DNA from: Streptomyces sp. NBC_00286 | GTDB lineage: Bacteria; Actinomycetota; Actinomycetes; Streptomycetales; Streptomycetaceae | Direction of reading: 5' to 3' | DNA length: 64,000 nt | Assembly (NCBI RefSeq): GCF_036173125.1 | Contig: NZ_CP108054.1 | Span: forward strand, 6,477,001 to 6,541,000 | Shown here: one piece after another, positions 34,841 through 43,506 of the stretch | Layout of the letters: every line of letters begins with the position of its first letter | How positions within the stretch are numbered: position 1 is the stretch's first letter | Program-made: the position numbers and the translations under genes | The notes under the pieces: generated by a model | Told to the model about the DNA's origin: nothing | Databases searched by the model: none | The model's input: only the letters and a program-made list of their open reading frames with translations

Positions 34841-35779
34841 TCATCGCGCCCGGCGGAACTCGCCGGAAGAAATCTGCTGCGGCAGGTCGAATGCCGCGCA
34901 TACGCGCGGATCGGCGAACACGACGTTGTGCGCGATCCGGCCGCCGGTGACCGTGAAGACCTGGAGCGTGTGCAGCCGAAGCCCGCCGCCGGGTTCCGGC
35001 GCGTACGCGGCCAGCGCGGGCTGCCCGTTGGCGGTGAGTTGCCTCATGCCCCAGCCGGTCCCACGCATCTGGAACACACGGTCCATGAACAGGCCGTAGT
35101 CGCGACTGCCCCGGTACCACAGCGGCACCGGCGGCATTTCCAGGACCGCCTCGTCGGTGAGGAGCCGCACGAGCGCGGGGACGTCCGCCGCCTCGAAGGC
35201 CTGCATGTACCGCTGGATCGCGGCGCGTACCTCGGGATCGTCCGGCTCAGTGACCTCGTCCAGGCCACCCACGTCCGCGAGAGCGGCGCGGGCCCGCTGC
35301 AGTGCGCTGTTGACGGCCGTGGCCGTGGTGCCCAACTGCTCGGCGACCTCGGCGGCGGTGAACTCCAGTACCTCACGGAGCACGAGCACCGCCCGCTGCC
35401 GCGGCGGCAGGACCTGCATCGCCGCCACCAACGCGAGTCGCAGGTCGGCTCGTACCTCCGTGTCGAACCGGGCGTCGGGAAACGGCTGCAGCCACGGGAT
35501 GTCGAACGCCGGCGTGAGCGGTGCCCCGGGATCGTCGCTCGGCGCGGCAAGGCCGGACGGCAACGGCCGCCGCACACGCCCCTGCAGCGCGGTCAGGCAC
35601 GCATTGGTCGCGATCCGGTACAGCCAGGTTCGTACGGACGCGCGCGTGCTGTCGTAACGGTCGCGGGCCTTCCAGGCGCGCAGCATCGTCTCCTGCACCA
35701 GGTCCTCTGCTTCGTGGAACGAGCCCAGCATCCGGTAGCAGTACGCAACCAACTCACCCCGGTACGGCTCGAAGTCCAT
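34841..35779 (-). CDS. ECF RNA polymerase sigma factor with SnoaL-like C-terminal domain
   Basis: The 312-aa protein has sigma region 2 (RGELVAYCYRMLGSFHEAED, LVQETMLRAWKARDRY, WLYRIATNACL) and region 4 (LPPRQRAVLVLREVLEF, AAEVAEQLGTTATAVNSALQ). A C-terminal NTF2/SnoaL-like domain (about residues 200-300) follows. Such single-chain ECFs often lack a classical anti-sigma factor; the extra domain is thought to gate activity. No anti-sigma gene is adjacent. The downstream RibD-like gene is the closest candidate for co-regulation. Confidence 0.88.
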   Translation of the reverse strand: MDFEPYRGELVAYCYRMLGSFHEAEDLVQETMLRAWKARDRYDSTRASVRTWLYRIATNACLTALQGRVRRPLPSGLAAPSDDPGAPLTPAFDIPWLQPFPDARFDTEVRADLRLALVAAMQVLPPRQRAVLVLREVLEFTAAEVAEQLGTTATAVNSALQRARAALADVGGLDEVTEPDDPEVRAAIQRYMQAFEAADVPALVRLLTDEAVLEMPPVPLWYRGSRDYGLFMDRVFQMRGTGWGMRQLTANGQPALAAYAPEPGGGLRLHTLQVFTVTGGRIAHNVVFADPRVCAAFDLPQQISSGEFRRAR

Positions 35780-35849
35780 GGACGCATCATGGCGTGCACT
35801 GCTGAACGTCGGGGCCTCACCGCTCAGAACTTCCGTGCGGGAAACGCGG

Positions 35850-36240
35850 GGGCGGGGCCCGCCGTTGCGGCGACGCCGCAGGTCGGTTGTACGTCCGGCC
35901 AGGCGGGCCTGACCGCCAAGTTGCAGAGGGACATCACCACTGCCCTCGCGAACCGCAACGGCACGATCGCCGTCGGTCTCTACGACCGTACGACCCGGAC
36001 GACCTGCACGCTGTGGGCGAGTTCGGCGTACGACTCGGCCGGCGTCGTGAAGGTGACCGTGCTCGCCACGCTGCTGTGGGACGCGAGGAAACAGGGCCGG
36101 TATCTCACGCAGCGCGAGACCGGTCTCGCCAGCGCCATGATCACCAGGTCGGACAACTCCGCGACCAGCACGCCTCGAGGGATGAGCGCGATCACCTCCA
36201 CCGGAAGGCCGTCTCCCGGAAACTCCGGCCCGGAATTAAC
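35850..36240 (+). pseudogene. Decayed class A beta-lactamase-like serine hydrolase
   Basis: The frame reads CTSGQAGLTAKLQRDITTAL, GTIAVGLYDRTTRTTC, YDSAGVVKVTVLATLLWDA and ASAMITRSDNSAT. This is the N-terminal half of the exported class A beta-lactamase-like family of streptomycetes. The SxxK serine is replaced by glycine (SAGVVK for SASVVK; one A-to-G change would do it). The signal peptide is missing, and similarity stops after the SDN motif, so the KTG region is gone. It lies in the 500-bp gap before the esterase gene. Confidence 0.6.
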
Positions 36241-36285
36241 GGCCCGTACGCTCTCCCTCCACCACCCCCGCCCTACGGTGATCCC

Positions 36286-37320
36286 ATGCGCTTGAGATCC
36301 GTACTCGCGACCCTTACCGCCGGCCTGACCGCGGCCACCTGCCTCACCGCCGCCGGAGCCACAGCCACAGCCGCCGCCGGAGCCCCACCGCGGAACGCCT
36401 GCTCCCCCTCCGTCTCCATCGACGGCTTCTCCGACGCCCTCGACAAGACGACGTACGAGGGCACCTTCGTCGGTAACTTCTCCGCGCTCGCCGTCGACCG
36501 GGACGGCAAGCTCGCCGCCCTCTCCGACCGGTCGTCCCTCTTCACCCTGGACCGGAAGACGCTCGCGCCCCGCTCCGTCGTCGCGCTCGCGGACGAGAAC
36601 AAGGCCGCGCTCGACTCAGAGGGCCTGGTCATCGAGCGGGACGGTACGCGGCTCGTGTCATCCGAGGGGGAGCCGACGGTTCGCCGGTACGGGCCGGACG
36701 GGACGATCCTTGGCCGCCTCCCCGTGCCGGAGTACATGCGCGTCGCCCCCGCCGGACGTGCCGCCACCAACCAGACCTTCGAGGCCCTGACCTTCCGCAA
36801 CGGCGGCCGCACCCTGCTGGCCGGCATGGAAGGCTCCCTGTCCGGAGACACGGCCGGCATCGTCCGCTTCCAGACCTGGAACCGCCACGGCTCGCAGGAC
36901 TTCCGCCTCGCCGCCCAGTACGGCTACCGCGCGGACACCGGCCTCGGCGTCGTCGAGACCACCGCGACCCCCGACGGCCGTCTCCTCGTCCTGGAACGCG
37001 GCTTCACCTCGGGTGTCGGCAACACGGTCCGCCTCTACGCCGCCGACCTGCGCCGCGCCACGGATACCGGCGGCATCGAGAACCTGACCGGCCAGGACGG
37101 CGTACGCCTGATCAAGAAAACCCTCCTCGCCGATCTCGTGAACTGCCCCACCCTTGGCGCCACCGCAAAGCAGCCCCAGCCCAACCCCCTCCTCGACAAT
37201 ATCGAGGCCATGACGATCACCGGCCACCGCCACGGCCGCCTCAAGATCCTCCTGGCCAGCGACGACAACCAGAACGACGCGCAGATCACCCGCTTCTACT
37301 CCCTGCGCGTACGCCTCTGA
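36286..37320 (+). CDS. Secreted esterase-like phytase-family protein
   Basis: The 344-aa product has a signal peptide (MRLRSVLATLTAGLTAATCL then TAAAGA). It is followed by a beta-propeller-like domain with FVGNFSALAVDRDGKLAALSDRS, DSEGLVIERDGTRLVSSEGE, FEALTFRNGGRTLLAGMEG, and LDNIEAMTITGHRHGRLKILLASDDN. This is the pattern of the esterase-like activity of phytase family. It probably acts on phosphate or lactone esters outside the cell. The ATG at 36286 was chosen because it begins the signal peptide. An 11-bp repeat tract follows the stop. Confidence 0.85.
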   Translation: MRLRSVLATLTAGLTAATCLTAAGATATAAAGAPPRNACSPSVSIDGFSDALDKTTYEGTFVGNFSALAVDRDGKLAALSDRSSLFTLDRKTLAPRSVVALADENKAALDSEGLVIERDGTRLVSSEGEPTVRRYGPDGTILGRLPVPEYMRVAPAGRAATNQTFEALTFRNGGRTLLAGMEGSLSGDTAGIVRFQTWNRHGSQDFRLAAQYGYRADTGLGVVETTATPDGRLLVLERGFTSGVGNTVRLYAADLRRATDTGGIENLTGQDGVRLIKKTLLADLVNCPTLGATAKQPQPNPLLDNIEAMTITGHRHGRLKILLASDDNQNDAQITRFYSLRVRL

Positions 37321-37328
37321 TCATTTCG

Positions 37329-37394
37329 CCTCCGATTCGAATCTGATCCGCATCCGATCCGCATCCGATTCGCGTCCGATCCGCATCTGATTCG
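37329..37394. repeat. 11-bp tandem repeat tract (catccgatccg)
   Basis: Six contiguous 11-bp units: cctccgattcg, aatctgatccg, catccgatccg, catccgattcg, cgtccgatccg and catctgattcg. They lie 10 bp after the esterase stop. Farther on, near 37458-37481, ggatctag repeats three times. Together they fill the gap before the ABC exporter. Confidence 0.85.
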
Positions 37395-37510
37395 CCTCCG
37401 AGTGTTGCGGAGGGATGAAATCCGGTTCCGATCGCGTTGGTGCCTTCCGGCGGACAAGGATCTAGGGATCTAGGGATCTAGATCCAACGGACCTACGGGA
37501 GGCACCGGCG

Positions 37511-40500
37511 TTGGCAGCGCAACAGGGGGAGTCGAGCGGCTGGGCACGGCGGCTCGCCGGATATGCGTGGCGGTATCCGAAGGACGTCGTGCTCGCGCTC
37601 GGCTCCTCGCTCGCCGGCATGGCGGTCATGGCGCTGGTCCCGCTGGTCACCAAGGTGATCATCGATGACGTCATCGGGGACAAGACCCGGGACATGGCCC
37701 CATGGGCGGGCGCCCTCATCGGGGCGGCCCTCCTCGTCTACGTCTTCACATACATCCGGCGCTACTACGGCGGCCGGCTCGCCCTCGACGTCCAGCACGA
37801 CTTGCGGACCGAGATGTACAAGGCGATCACCCGACTCGACGGGCGGCGCCAGGACGAGCTGTCGACCGGGCAGGTCGTCGGCAGGGCGACCAGTGACCTC
37901 CAGCTGATCCAGAGCCTGCTGTTCATGCTCCCGATGACGATCGGGAACGTACTGCTCTTCCTGATCTCCCTCGGGATCATGGCCTCGCTGTCCCTCCCGC
38001 TCACCGGCGTCGCGTTGGCCGTCGCCCCCGCCCTGTGGTTCATCGCCAAGCACAGCAGCAGCCGGCTGCACCCGGCCACCTGGTACGCGCAGGGTCAGGC
38101 CGCCGCCGTCGCGGGAGTCGTCGACGGCGCCGTCAGCGGCGTACGCGTGGTGAAGGGGTTCGGGCAGGAAGACCAGGAGACCGGGAAGCTGCGAGAGGTC
38201 GGGCGGCGGCTCTTCGCGGGGCGGCTGCGGACCATCAAGCTCAACGCCCGCTACACCCCCGCACTGCAGGCCGTACCCGCGCTCGGGCAGGTCGCGATGC
38301 TCGCGCTGGGCGGCTGGCTCGCCGTACGCGGGCACATCACCCTCGGTACGTTCGTCGCCTTCTCGACGTACCTCGCCCAGCTCGTCGGGCCCGTGCGCAT
38401 GCTCGCCATGGTGCTCACCGTCGGGCAGCAGGCCCGCGCCGGTGCCGAGCGCGTCCTTGAGCTCATCGACACCGAGCCGTCCATCGAGGACGGCACGAAG
38501 CCGCTGCCGGCCGACGCGCCAGCGACCGTCGAGTTCGACGATGTGAGCTTCGGATACGCCGACTCCTCGCAACCCGTTCTCGACGGGCTCAGCTTCGAGA
38601 TCCGCCCGGGCGAGACTCTCGCCGTCGTCGGCTCATCAGGCTCCGGCAAGTCCACCGTCTCCCTGCTCCTTCCTCGCTTCTACGACGTCACGCGCGGCGC
38701 CGTCCTCGTCGGCGGCCACGATGTGCGCGAGCTGACCCTCGAATCGCTGCGCGCCGCGATCGGGCTCGTCCCCGAGGACTCCTTCCTCTTCTCGGACACC
38801 GTGCGCGCCAACATCGCGTACGGCCGCCCCGACGCCACCCAGGAGGAGATCGTCACCGCGGCGCGGGCCGCGCAGGCGGACCGGTTCATCGCCGAACTGC
38901 CGGACGGGTACGACACCAAGGTCGGCGAGCAGGGCCTGACCCTCTCCGGCGGGCAGCGCCAGCGCGTCGCCCTCGCCCGCGCGATCCTCACCGACCCCCG
39001 CCTGCTGGTCCTCGACGACGCGACCTCGGCCGTGGACGCCCGCGTAGAGCACGAGATCCACGAGGCCCTGAAGCATGTGATGGAGGGCCGTACGACTCTC
39101 CTCATCGCCCACCGCCGTTCCACGCTCAACCTCGCCGACCGCATCGCCGTCCTCGACGGCGGACGGCTCGCCGACATCGGTACGCACGAGGAACTCCAGC
39201 AGCGTTCACCCCTGTACCGGCGTCTGCTCACCGACCCGGATGAGCTGGGCGGCGTCTCGCCGGGGCACACCCAGCCCGCCTGCCCGGTCGAGGACACGTC
39301 CGTACGCGATGAACTGGACGCCGAGTTCGACGCCGAGCGCGGGATCACGCCCAAGCTGTGGACCGGCGACCGTGAGCCCCGGGACGCCGCCATGGACGGG
39401 ATGCCGGCGACACCCGAACTCCTCGCCCAGGTCGAGGCCTTGCCTCCGGCGAACGACAAGCCCGACATCGACGAGGCGCGGGCGGTCACCCCGGAAGAGT
39501 CGTACGGGCTCCGCAGACTGTTGCGGGGCTTCGGGCTCCCCCTTCTCGTCAGCCTCGGCCTCGTCGCCGTCGACGCGGGCATGGGACTGCTGCTGCCGGT
39601 CATGATCCGGAACGGAATCGACGACGGTGTCAGCAAGGTCGCCGAGGGCGCGGTGTGGACGGCGTCCCTGCTGGCCCTGCTCACCGTGATCGTCCAGTGG
39701 GTGGCGCAGACCGGTGAGATCCGTATGACGGGACGTACGGGCGAGAGGGTCCTGTACGCGCTCCGGCTGAAGATCTTCGCGCAGCTCCAGCGGCTCGGAC
39801 TCGACTACTACGAGCGGGAGTTGACAGGCCGGATCATGACCCGGATGACGACCGACGTGGACGCCCTGTCGACGTTCCTGCAGACGGGACTCGTCACCGC
39901 CTTCGTCTCGGTCGTCACCTTCTTCGGCATCATGGTCGCGCTGTTCGTGATCGACATCCAGCTCGCGCTCGTCGTCTTCGCGACGCTGCCGCCGCTGATC
40001 ATCGGCACGGTCTTCTTCCGCCGGTCGAGCGTGAAGGCGTACGAACTCGCCCGTGAGCGCGTCTCCGTGGTGAACGCCGACCTTCAGGAGTCGGTGGCCG
40101 GGCTGCGGATCGTGCAGGCGTTCCGGCGTGAGCGCGGCGGCCGGGAGCGGTTCACGGCAGGCAGCGACAGCTACCGCAAGGCGCGCATCAGGGGGCAGTG
40201 GCTGATCTCGGTGTACTTCCCCTTCGTGCAGTTCCTGTCGTCGGTCGCGGCGGCCGCGGTGATCATCGTGGGCGCGGGACGGATCGACGCGGGGACGCTC
40301 AGCACCGGTGCGCTGGTCGCCTACCTGCTCTACATCGACCTGTTCTTCGCGCCCGTGCAGCAGCTCTCGCAGGTCTTCGACGGCTACCAGCAGGCGAGCG
40401 TCTCGCTGGGCCGCGTCCAGGAACTGCTCCAGGAGCCGACCTCCACCAAGGCCGCCGACAAGGCGCTCGAAGTCCCGTCCCTGCGGGGGGAGATCGCCTT

Positions 40501-41287
40501 CGAGGACGTCGACTTCGCGTACAAGGACGACGAAGAGGCCCTGAGCGGCGTGAAGTTGCACATCCCCGCCGGACAGACCGTGGCCTTCGTCGGCGAGACG
40601 GGCGCGGGCAAGTCGACGCTGGTCAAGCTGGTCGCCCGGTTCTACGACCCGACGAGCGGACGGGTCACCGTCGACGGCACCGACCTGCGCGCGCTGGACC
40701 TCACCTCGTACCGGCACCGTCTGGGCGTCGTCCCCCAGGAGGCGTACCTCTTCCAAGGCACGGTCCGGGACGCCATCGCGTACGGCCGCCCGGACGCCAC
40801 CGACGCCGAGGTGGAGGCCGCCGCCCGCGCGGTCGGCGCGCACGACATGATCGCCACGCTCGACGGCGGCTACCTCCACGAGGTCGCCGAGCGCGGCCGC
40901 AACCTCTCCGCCGGGCAACGCCAGTTGATCGCCCTCGCCCGCGCCGAACTCGTCGACCCCGACATCCTCCTGCTCGACGAGGCCACCGCCGCCCTCGACC
41001 TGGCCACCGAGGCCCAGGTCAACCAGGCCACCGACCGCATCGCGGGCCGCCGCACCGCCCACCCGTCGCCCGACCACCACCCCTCATCGAGCGCTTACGC
41101 GCGCACCACCTTGATCGTCGCCCACCGCCTGACCACGGCGGCCCGCGCGGACCGGGTCGTGGTCATGGACCACGGCCGGGTCGCGGAGGACGGCACCCAC
41201 GAGGAACTGCTCGAACGGGGCGGGCGGTACGCTGAGTTGTGGCAGATGTTCCTCGGGGAGCCCGTCGCAGCCCCGCTGTCGCAGTGA
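37511..41287 (+). CDS. Fused (double) ABC exporter, asymmetric catalytic sites
   Basis: The 1258-aa single chain contains two half-transporters (TMD-NBD-TMD-NBD), so it is a full type IV ABC exporter. NBD1 has Walker A GSSGSGKST (near 377), LSGGQRQR, and Walker B LLVLDDATSAVD, where the catalytic glutamate is Asp. NBD2 has GETGAGKST (near 1030), LSAGQRQL and canonical ILLLDEATAALD. One consensus and one degenerate site is typical of heterodimeric exporters such as TM287/288. Between the NBD2 D-loop and H-loop there is an extra stretch (AHPSPDHHPSSSAYA) not expected in the family. The TTG start at 37511 follows GGGAGG. Substrate unknown. Confidence 0.92.
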   Translation: MAAQQGESSGWARRLAGYAWRYPKDVVLALGSSLAGMAVMALVPLVTKVIIDDVIGDKTRDMAPWAGALIGAALLVYVFTYIRRYYGGRLALDVQHDLRTEMYKAITRLDGRRQDELSTGQVVGRATSDLQLIQSLLFMLPMTIGNVLLFLISLGIMASLSLPLTGVALAVAPALWFIAKHSSSRLHPATWYAQGQAAAVAGVVDGAVSGVRVVKGFGQEDQETGKLREVGRRLFAGRLRTIKLNARYTPALQAVPALGQVAMLALGGWLAVRGHITLGTFVAFSTYLAQLVGPVRMLAMVLTVGQQARAGAERVLELIDTEPSIEDGTKPLPADAPATVEFDDVSFGYADSSQPVLDGLSFEIRPGETLAVVGSSGSGKSTVSLLLPRFYDVTRGAVLVGGHDVRELTLESLRAAIGLVPEDSFLFSDTVRANIAYGRPDATQEEIVTAARAAQADRFIAELPDGYDTKVGEQGLTLSGGQRQRVALARAILTDPRLLVLDDATSAVDARVEHEIHEALKHVMEGRTTLLIAHRRSTLNLADRIAVLDGGRLADIGTHEELQQRSPLYRRLLTDPDELGGVSPGHTQPACPVEDTSVRDELDAEFDAERGITPKLWTGDREPRDAAMDGMPATPELLAQVEALPPANDKPDIDEARAVTPEESYGLRRLLRGFGLPLLVSLGLVAVDAGMGLLLPVMIRNGIDDGVSKVAEGAVWTASLLALLTVIVQWVAQTGEIRMTGRTGERVLYALRLKIFAQLQRLGLDYYERELTGRIMTRMTTDVDALSTFLQTGLVTAFVSVVTFFGIMVALFVIDIQLALVVFATLPPLIIGTVFFRRSSVKAYELARERVSVVNADLQESVAGLRIVQAFRRERGGRERFTAGSDSYRKARIRGQWLISVYFPFVQFLSSVAAAAVIIVGAGRIDAGTLSTGALVAYLLYIDLFFAPVQQLSQVFDGYQQASVSLGRVQELLQEPTSTKAADKALEVPSLRGEIAFEDVDFAYKDDEEALSGVKLHIPAGQTVAFVGETGAGKSTLVKLVARFYDPTSGRVTVDGTDLRALDLTSYRHRLGVVPQEAYLFQGTVRDAIAYGRPDATDAEVEAAARAVGAHDMIATLDGGYLHEVAERGRNLSAGQRQLIALARAELVDPDILLLDEATAALDLATEAQVNQATDRIAGRRTAHPSPDHHPSSSAYARTTLIVAHRLTTAARADRVVVMDHGRVAEDGTHEELLERGGRYAELWQMFLGEPVAAPLSQ

Positions 41288-41384
41288 CGTAGCTTTTCTC
41301 CCGGCTTTCTCCCCCAACGCAACCAGACGGCCTACGCCTTGCGTCCGTAGACGGAGTACGCCGATTGCTGCGGGAGGAACAACA

Positions 41385-41777
41385 GTGGACAAGAGCGCGA
41401 TACGCCGCCATATGGCGCTCGCTGTGGCTGTACTGACCGCTGCCGGACTTCTGTCGCTCGCGGGCCCCGGCACGGCCACCGCGGAGGCGGCATCCCTCTG
41501 TTCCGGCCGCAAGATCCGCACCCTGCCCTTCTCCACCGGGTCCCTCCAGATCTATAAGAAGGACGGCTACGTCTGCGCGCTGACCCTCCGCAAGAGGGAG
41601 GGCGCGCGCACGTACATGTCCGTGAGCGTTCGGGCCTGGCGCGCCCGCCCGGCCGTGAACAAGGGCCTGTTCCGCCACCATGCGGGCCCGGTGACGGCAC
41701 ATGTCGGACACCGCCGCGTACTGGTTAAGGGAACGGTCGGTTCGGCGTCGGTGAGCTCGGGCTGGATCCGCCTGTGA
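41385..41777 (+). CDS. Small secreted protein, function unknown
   Basis: The 130-aa product has a GTG start with GGGAGGAAC upstream. It has a signal peptide (HMALAVAVLTAAGLLSLAG, likely cut near ATAEAAS), then a ~95-residue basic beta-rich mature domain with two cysteines (SLCSGRK and GYVCALT) that could pair. It has no recognised catalytic motif. Its downstream terminator-like hairpin is split by the IS element. Confidence 0.72.
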   Translation: MDKSAIRRHMALAVAVLTAAGLLSLAGPGTATAEAASLCSGRKIRTLPFSTGSLQIYKKDGYVCALTLRKREGARTYMSVSVRAWRARPAVNKGLFRHHAGPVTAHVGHRRVLVKGTVGSASVSSGWIRL

Positions 41778-41820
41778 CCCGGCGCCCCTAATAAGGAGGC
41801 CGCAGGCCTTCCTTTTTAGG

Positions 41821-43337
41821 CAAGGCCATGAAGTTATGGGCTGATGGCTGTTGTCGAGAGGATGTCGATGCTGATGGTGGCCTTGTAGGTGCGTCGGTCG
41901 ACGCGGAGACTTTTATAGGCGTAGCGGGACAGGGGGCGTTTGACGGCGCGGGGGCTGACGCGCAGGCGGCGGGCGGGCATGAGCTGGTTCAGGACCGCGT
42001 GGCCGATGGCGCCGACGAGGTCGATGGTGGTGCCGGCGATCACGTTCGCGGCCTGGACGACCTGGTCGCGGGCGGCTTGGAGGGCGGCGGAGAAGCTTGC
42101 GCGGTCTGGGTCGGTGCCGGGGACGGTGCCGGTGGCGTCGGCGATGGCGGTCCTGATGGCCTGGTAGACGGTGAGCAGGGCGTAGACCTCCTGGGCGATG
42201 CCGGGCATGGTGCGGGCGCGCAGGACCCGGCGGCCGAGCATGGATTTCTTGATCGCGAAGTAGGCGGACTCCACTTCCCAGCGTTCGTGGTAGAGCTTGA
42301 CCAGCTCGAACGCGGGATGGGTGCGGTGGTCGAGCAGGGTGGTCGCCAGACGGTAGACGCCGGTGTGGCGTCCGGCGGTGGTGGTGATGGTGATCTCGCA
42401 TTCGATGATGCGGACGTCGACGGTGGCGATGCGGGAGAGGAAGGAGCCGTCCGGCAGGCGCCGCAGGAGGGGCGGTTTGCGGGTGGCGGTCAGGCGGGCC
42501 AGGAAGTCGGCTCCGGTGGCGGCGGTGTGCTCAAGGAAGGCGTTGCCGCTGAAGCCGCGGTCCAGCAGCACGATCATTCCGGGTGTCAGGGAGCGCAGCA
42601 GGCGCCGGCCGTAGGTGGTCTCGCCGGTGCTGCGTGGTCCGAAGGCCGCGTCCAGGACGGCGCGGGTGCCGCAGGCGACCAGGGCGGTCAGGCAGATCTG
42701 CGGGTAGCCGGCGGTGTTGAACCGGTTGGACCCCTTGCCCAGGCAGGCGCGGGTGTGGGGGCTGTCGGGGACGTCGAGGTAGGTGCCGTCGATGGCGACG
42801 ACCAGCAGGTGGGCCCAGCGTGCCCCGGTGGTACCGATCGTGCTCGCCGGGCCGCGCAGGAGGTCGAACAGGGCCTGCAGCGGGCGGGGTCCCAGGCGGC
42901 AGCGGGCATGCCACAGGGCTGTTGCCGTGACACTCGGCAGCGGCAGCGCATCCAACGCGGCAGTCAGCTTGCCCCACACGGCGCGGTAGCCGCAGTCCTC
43001 GAACAACGCGGCGGCCAGCAGCAGGTAGACGACGACGCGGGCAGGCAGCTTGCGCAGCCGACGCTGAACGGCCCCGCACTCGGCGAGCACCGTATCGACC
43101 ATCTCGAACGGCACGATCTGGGTCAGCTCGCCCAGATGGCCTGGCGCGTAGAGGCCCTCGGCTACCGCGATCTCGCGGGTGATGACACACTGCACGGACA
43201 GCGGAGCCTCCGGTCTTTGTGAACGACATGTCTTGGTCGACTGTCAGTTCTACCGGGGCTCCGCTTCCTGCACTCTGCGTTCCGCCAGATCAAGCACCCC
43301 TTGCCACCAGCCGCTGAACCATAACTTCATGGCCTTG
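41821..43337. mobile_element. IS4-family insertion sequence with 19-bp inverted repeats and 10-bp target duplication
   Basis: The ends are perfect 19-bp inverted repeats beginning CAAGGCCATGAAGTTATGG, with weaker similarity inward. The direct repeat cctttttagg flanks it (41811-41820 and 43338-43347), so the target duplication is 8-10 bp because the outermost G/C is ambiguous. Total length is 1517 bp. It carries one intact transposase gene, so it is a complete and probably recent insertion. Its site is a repeat-type terminator hairpin. Confidence 0.9.
41834..43195 (-). CDS. IS4-family transposase
   Basis: The 453-aa transposase has an N-terminal IS4-type helical domain (QIVPFEMVDTVLAECGAVQ) and a DDE catalytic core. 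The first Asp is in VVAIDGTYLDVPD, the second in VLLDRGFSG, and the glutamate in the YREK signature YHERWEVESAYFAIKK (Y-2-R-3-E-6-K). All three acidic residues are present, so it could be active. The GTG start at 43195 follows GGAGG at good spacing. The C-terminus almost reaches the left inverted repeat. Confidence 0.92.
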   Translation of the reverse strand: MQCVITREIAVAEGLYAPGHLGELTQIVPFEMVDTVLAECGAVQRRLRKLPARVVVYLLLAAALFEDCGYRAVWGKLTAALDALPLPSVTATALWHARCRLGPRPLQALFDLLRGPASTIGTTGARWAHLLVVAIDGTYLDVPDSPHTRACLGKGSNRFNTAGYPQICLTALVACGTRAVLDAAFGPRSTGETTYGRRLLRSLTPGMIVLLDRGFSGNAFLEHTAATGADFLARLTATRKPPLLRRLPDGSFLSRIATVDVRIIECEITITTTAGRHTGVYRLATTLLDHRTHPAFELVKLYHERWEVESAYFAIKKSMLGRRVLRARTMPGIAQEVYALLTVYQAIRTAIADATGTVPGTDPDRASFSAALQAARDQVVQAANVIAGTTIDLVGAIGHAVLNQLMPARRLRVSPRAVKRPLSRYAYKSLRVDRRTYKATISIDILSTTAISP

Positions 43338-43506
43338 CCTTTTTAGGGGCGCGGGGAACTGCGCGACAAGCCACGACGGACCCGCAGCTTCAACGAATTC
43401 CCCGCACTGCGCACCATTGTCCGGAATGCGCACCAACATCCCCTGGCCTCAACGGAGTTGCTCCGCTAAGTTCCGGCGGACATCTGTGTTTTCCAGGGGA
43501 GTGTGC

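Larger units (their letters stand above)
41782..43352. terminator. Terminator-like hairpin interrupted by the IS element
   Basis: Joining 41782-41820 to 43348 onward rebuilds a hairpin: gcgccccta...aggaggcc / ggccttcc...taggggcgc around a gca loop. This is the same type as the intact hairpin at 1591-1626. The element entered the right arm, so downstream read-through from the small secreted gene may have changed. Confidence 0.65.

Noticed and set aside
33713..36295. 860-aa open frame on the plus strand
   Set aside because: Most of it is antisense to the RibD-like and sigma-factor genes. Only its last part matches a real family, and that is a pseudogene.
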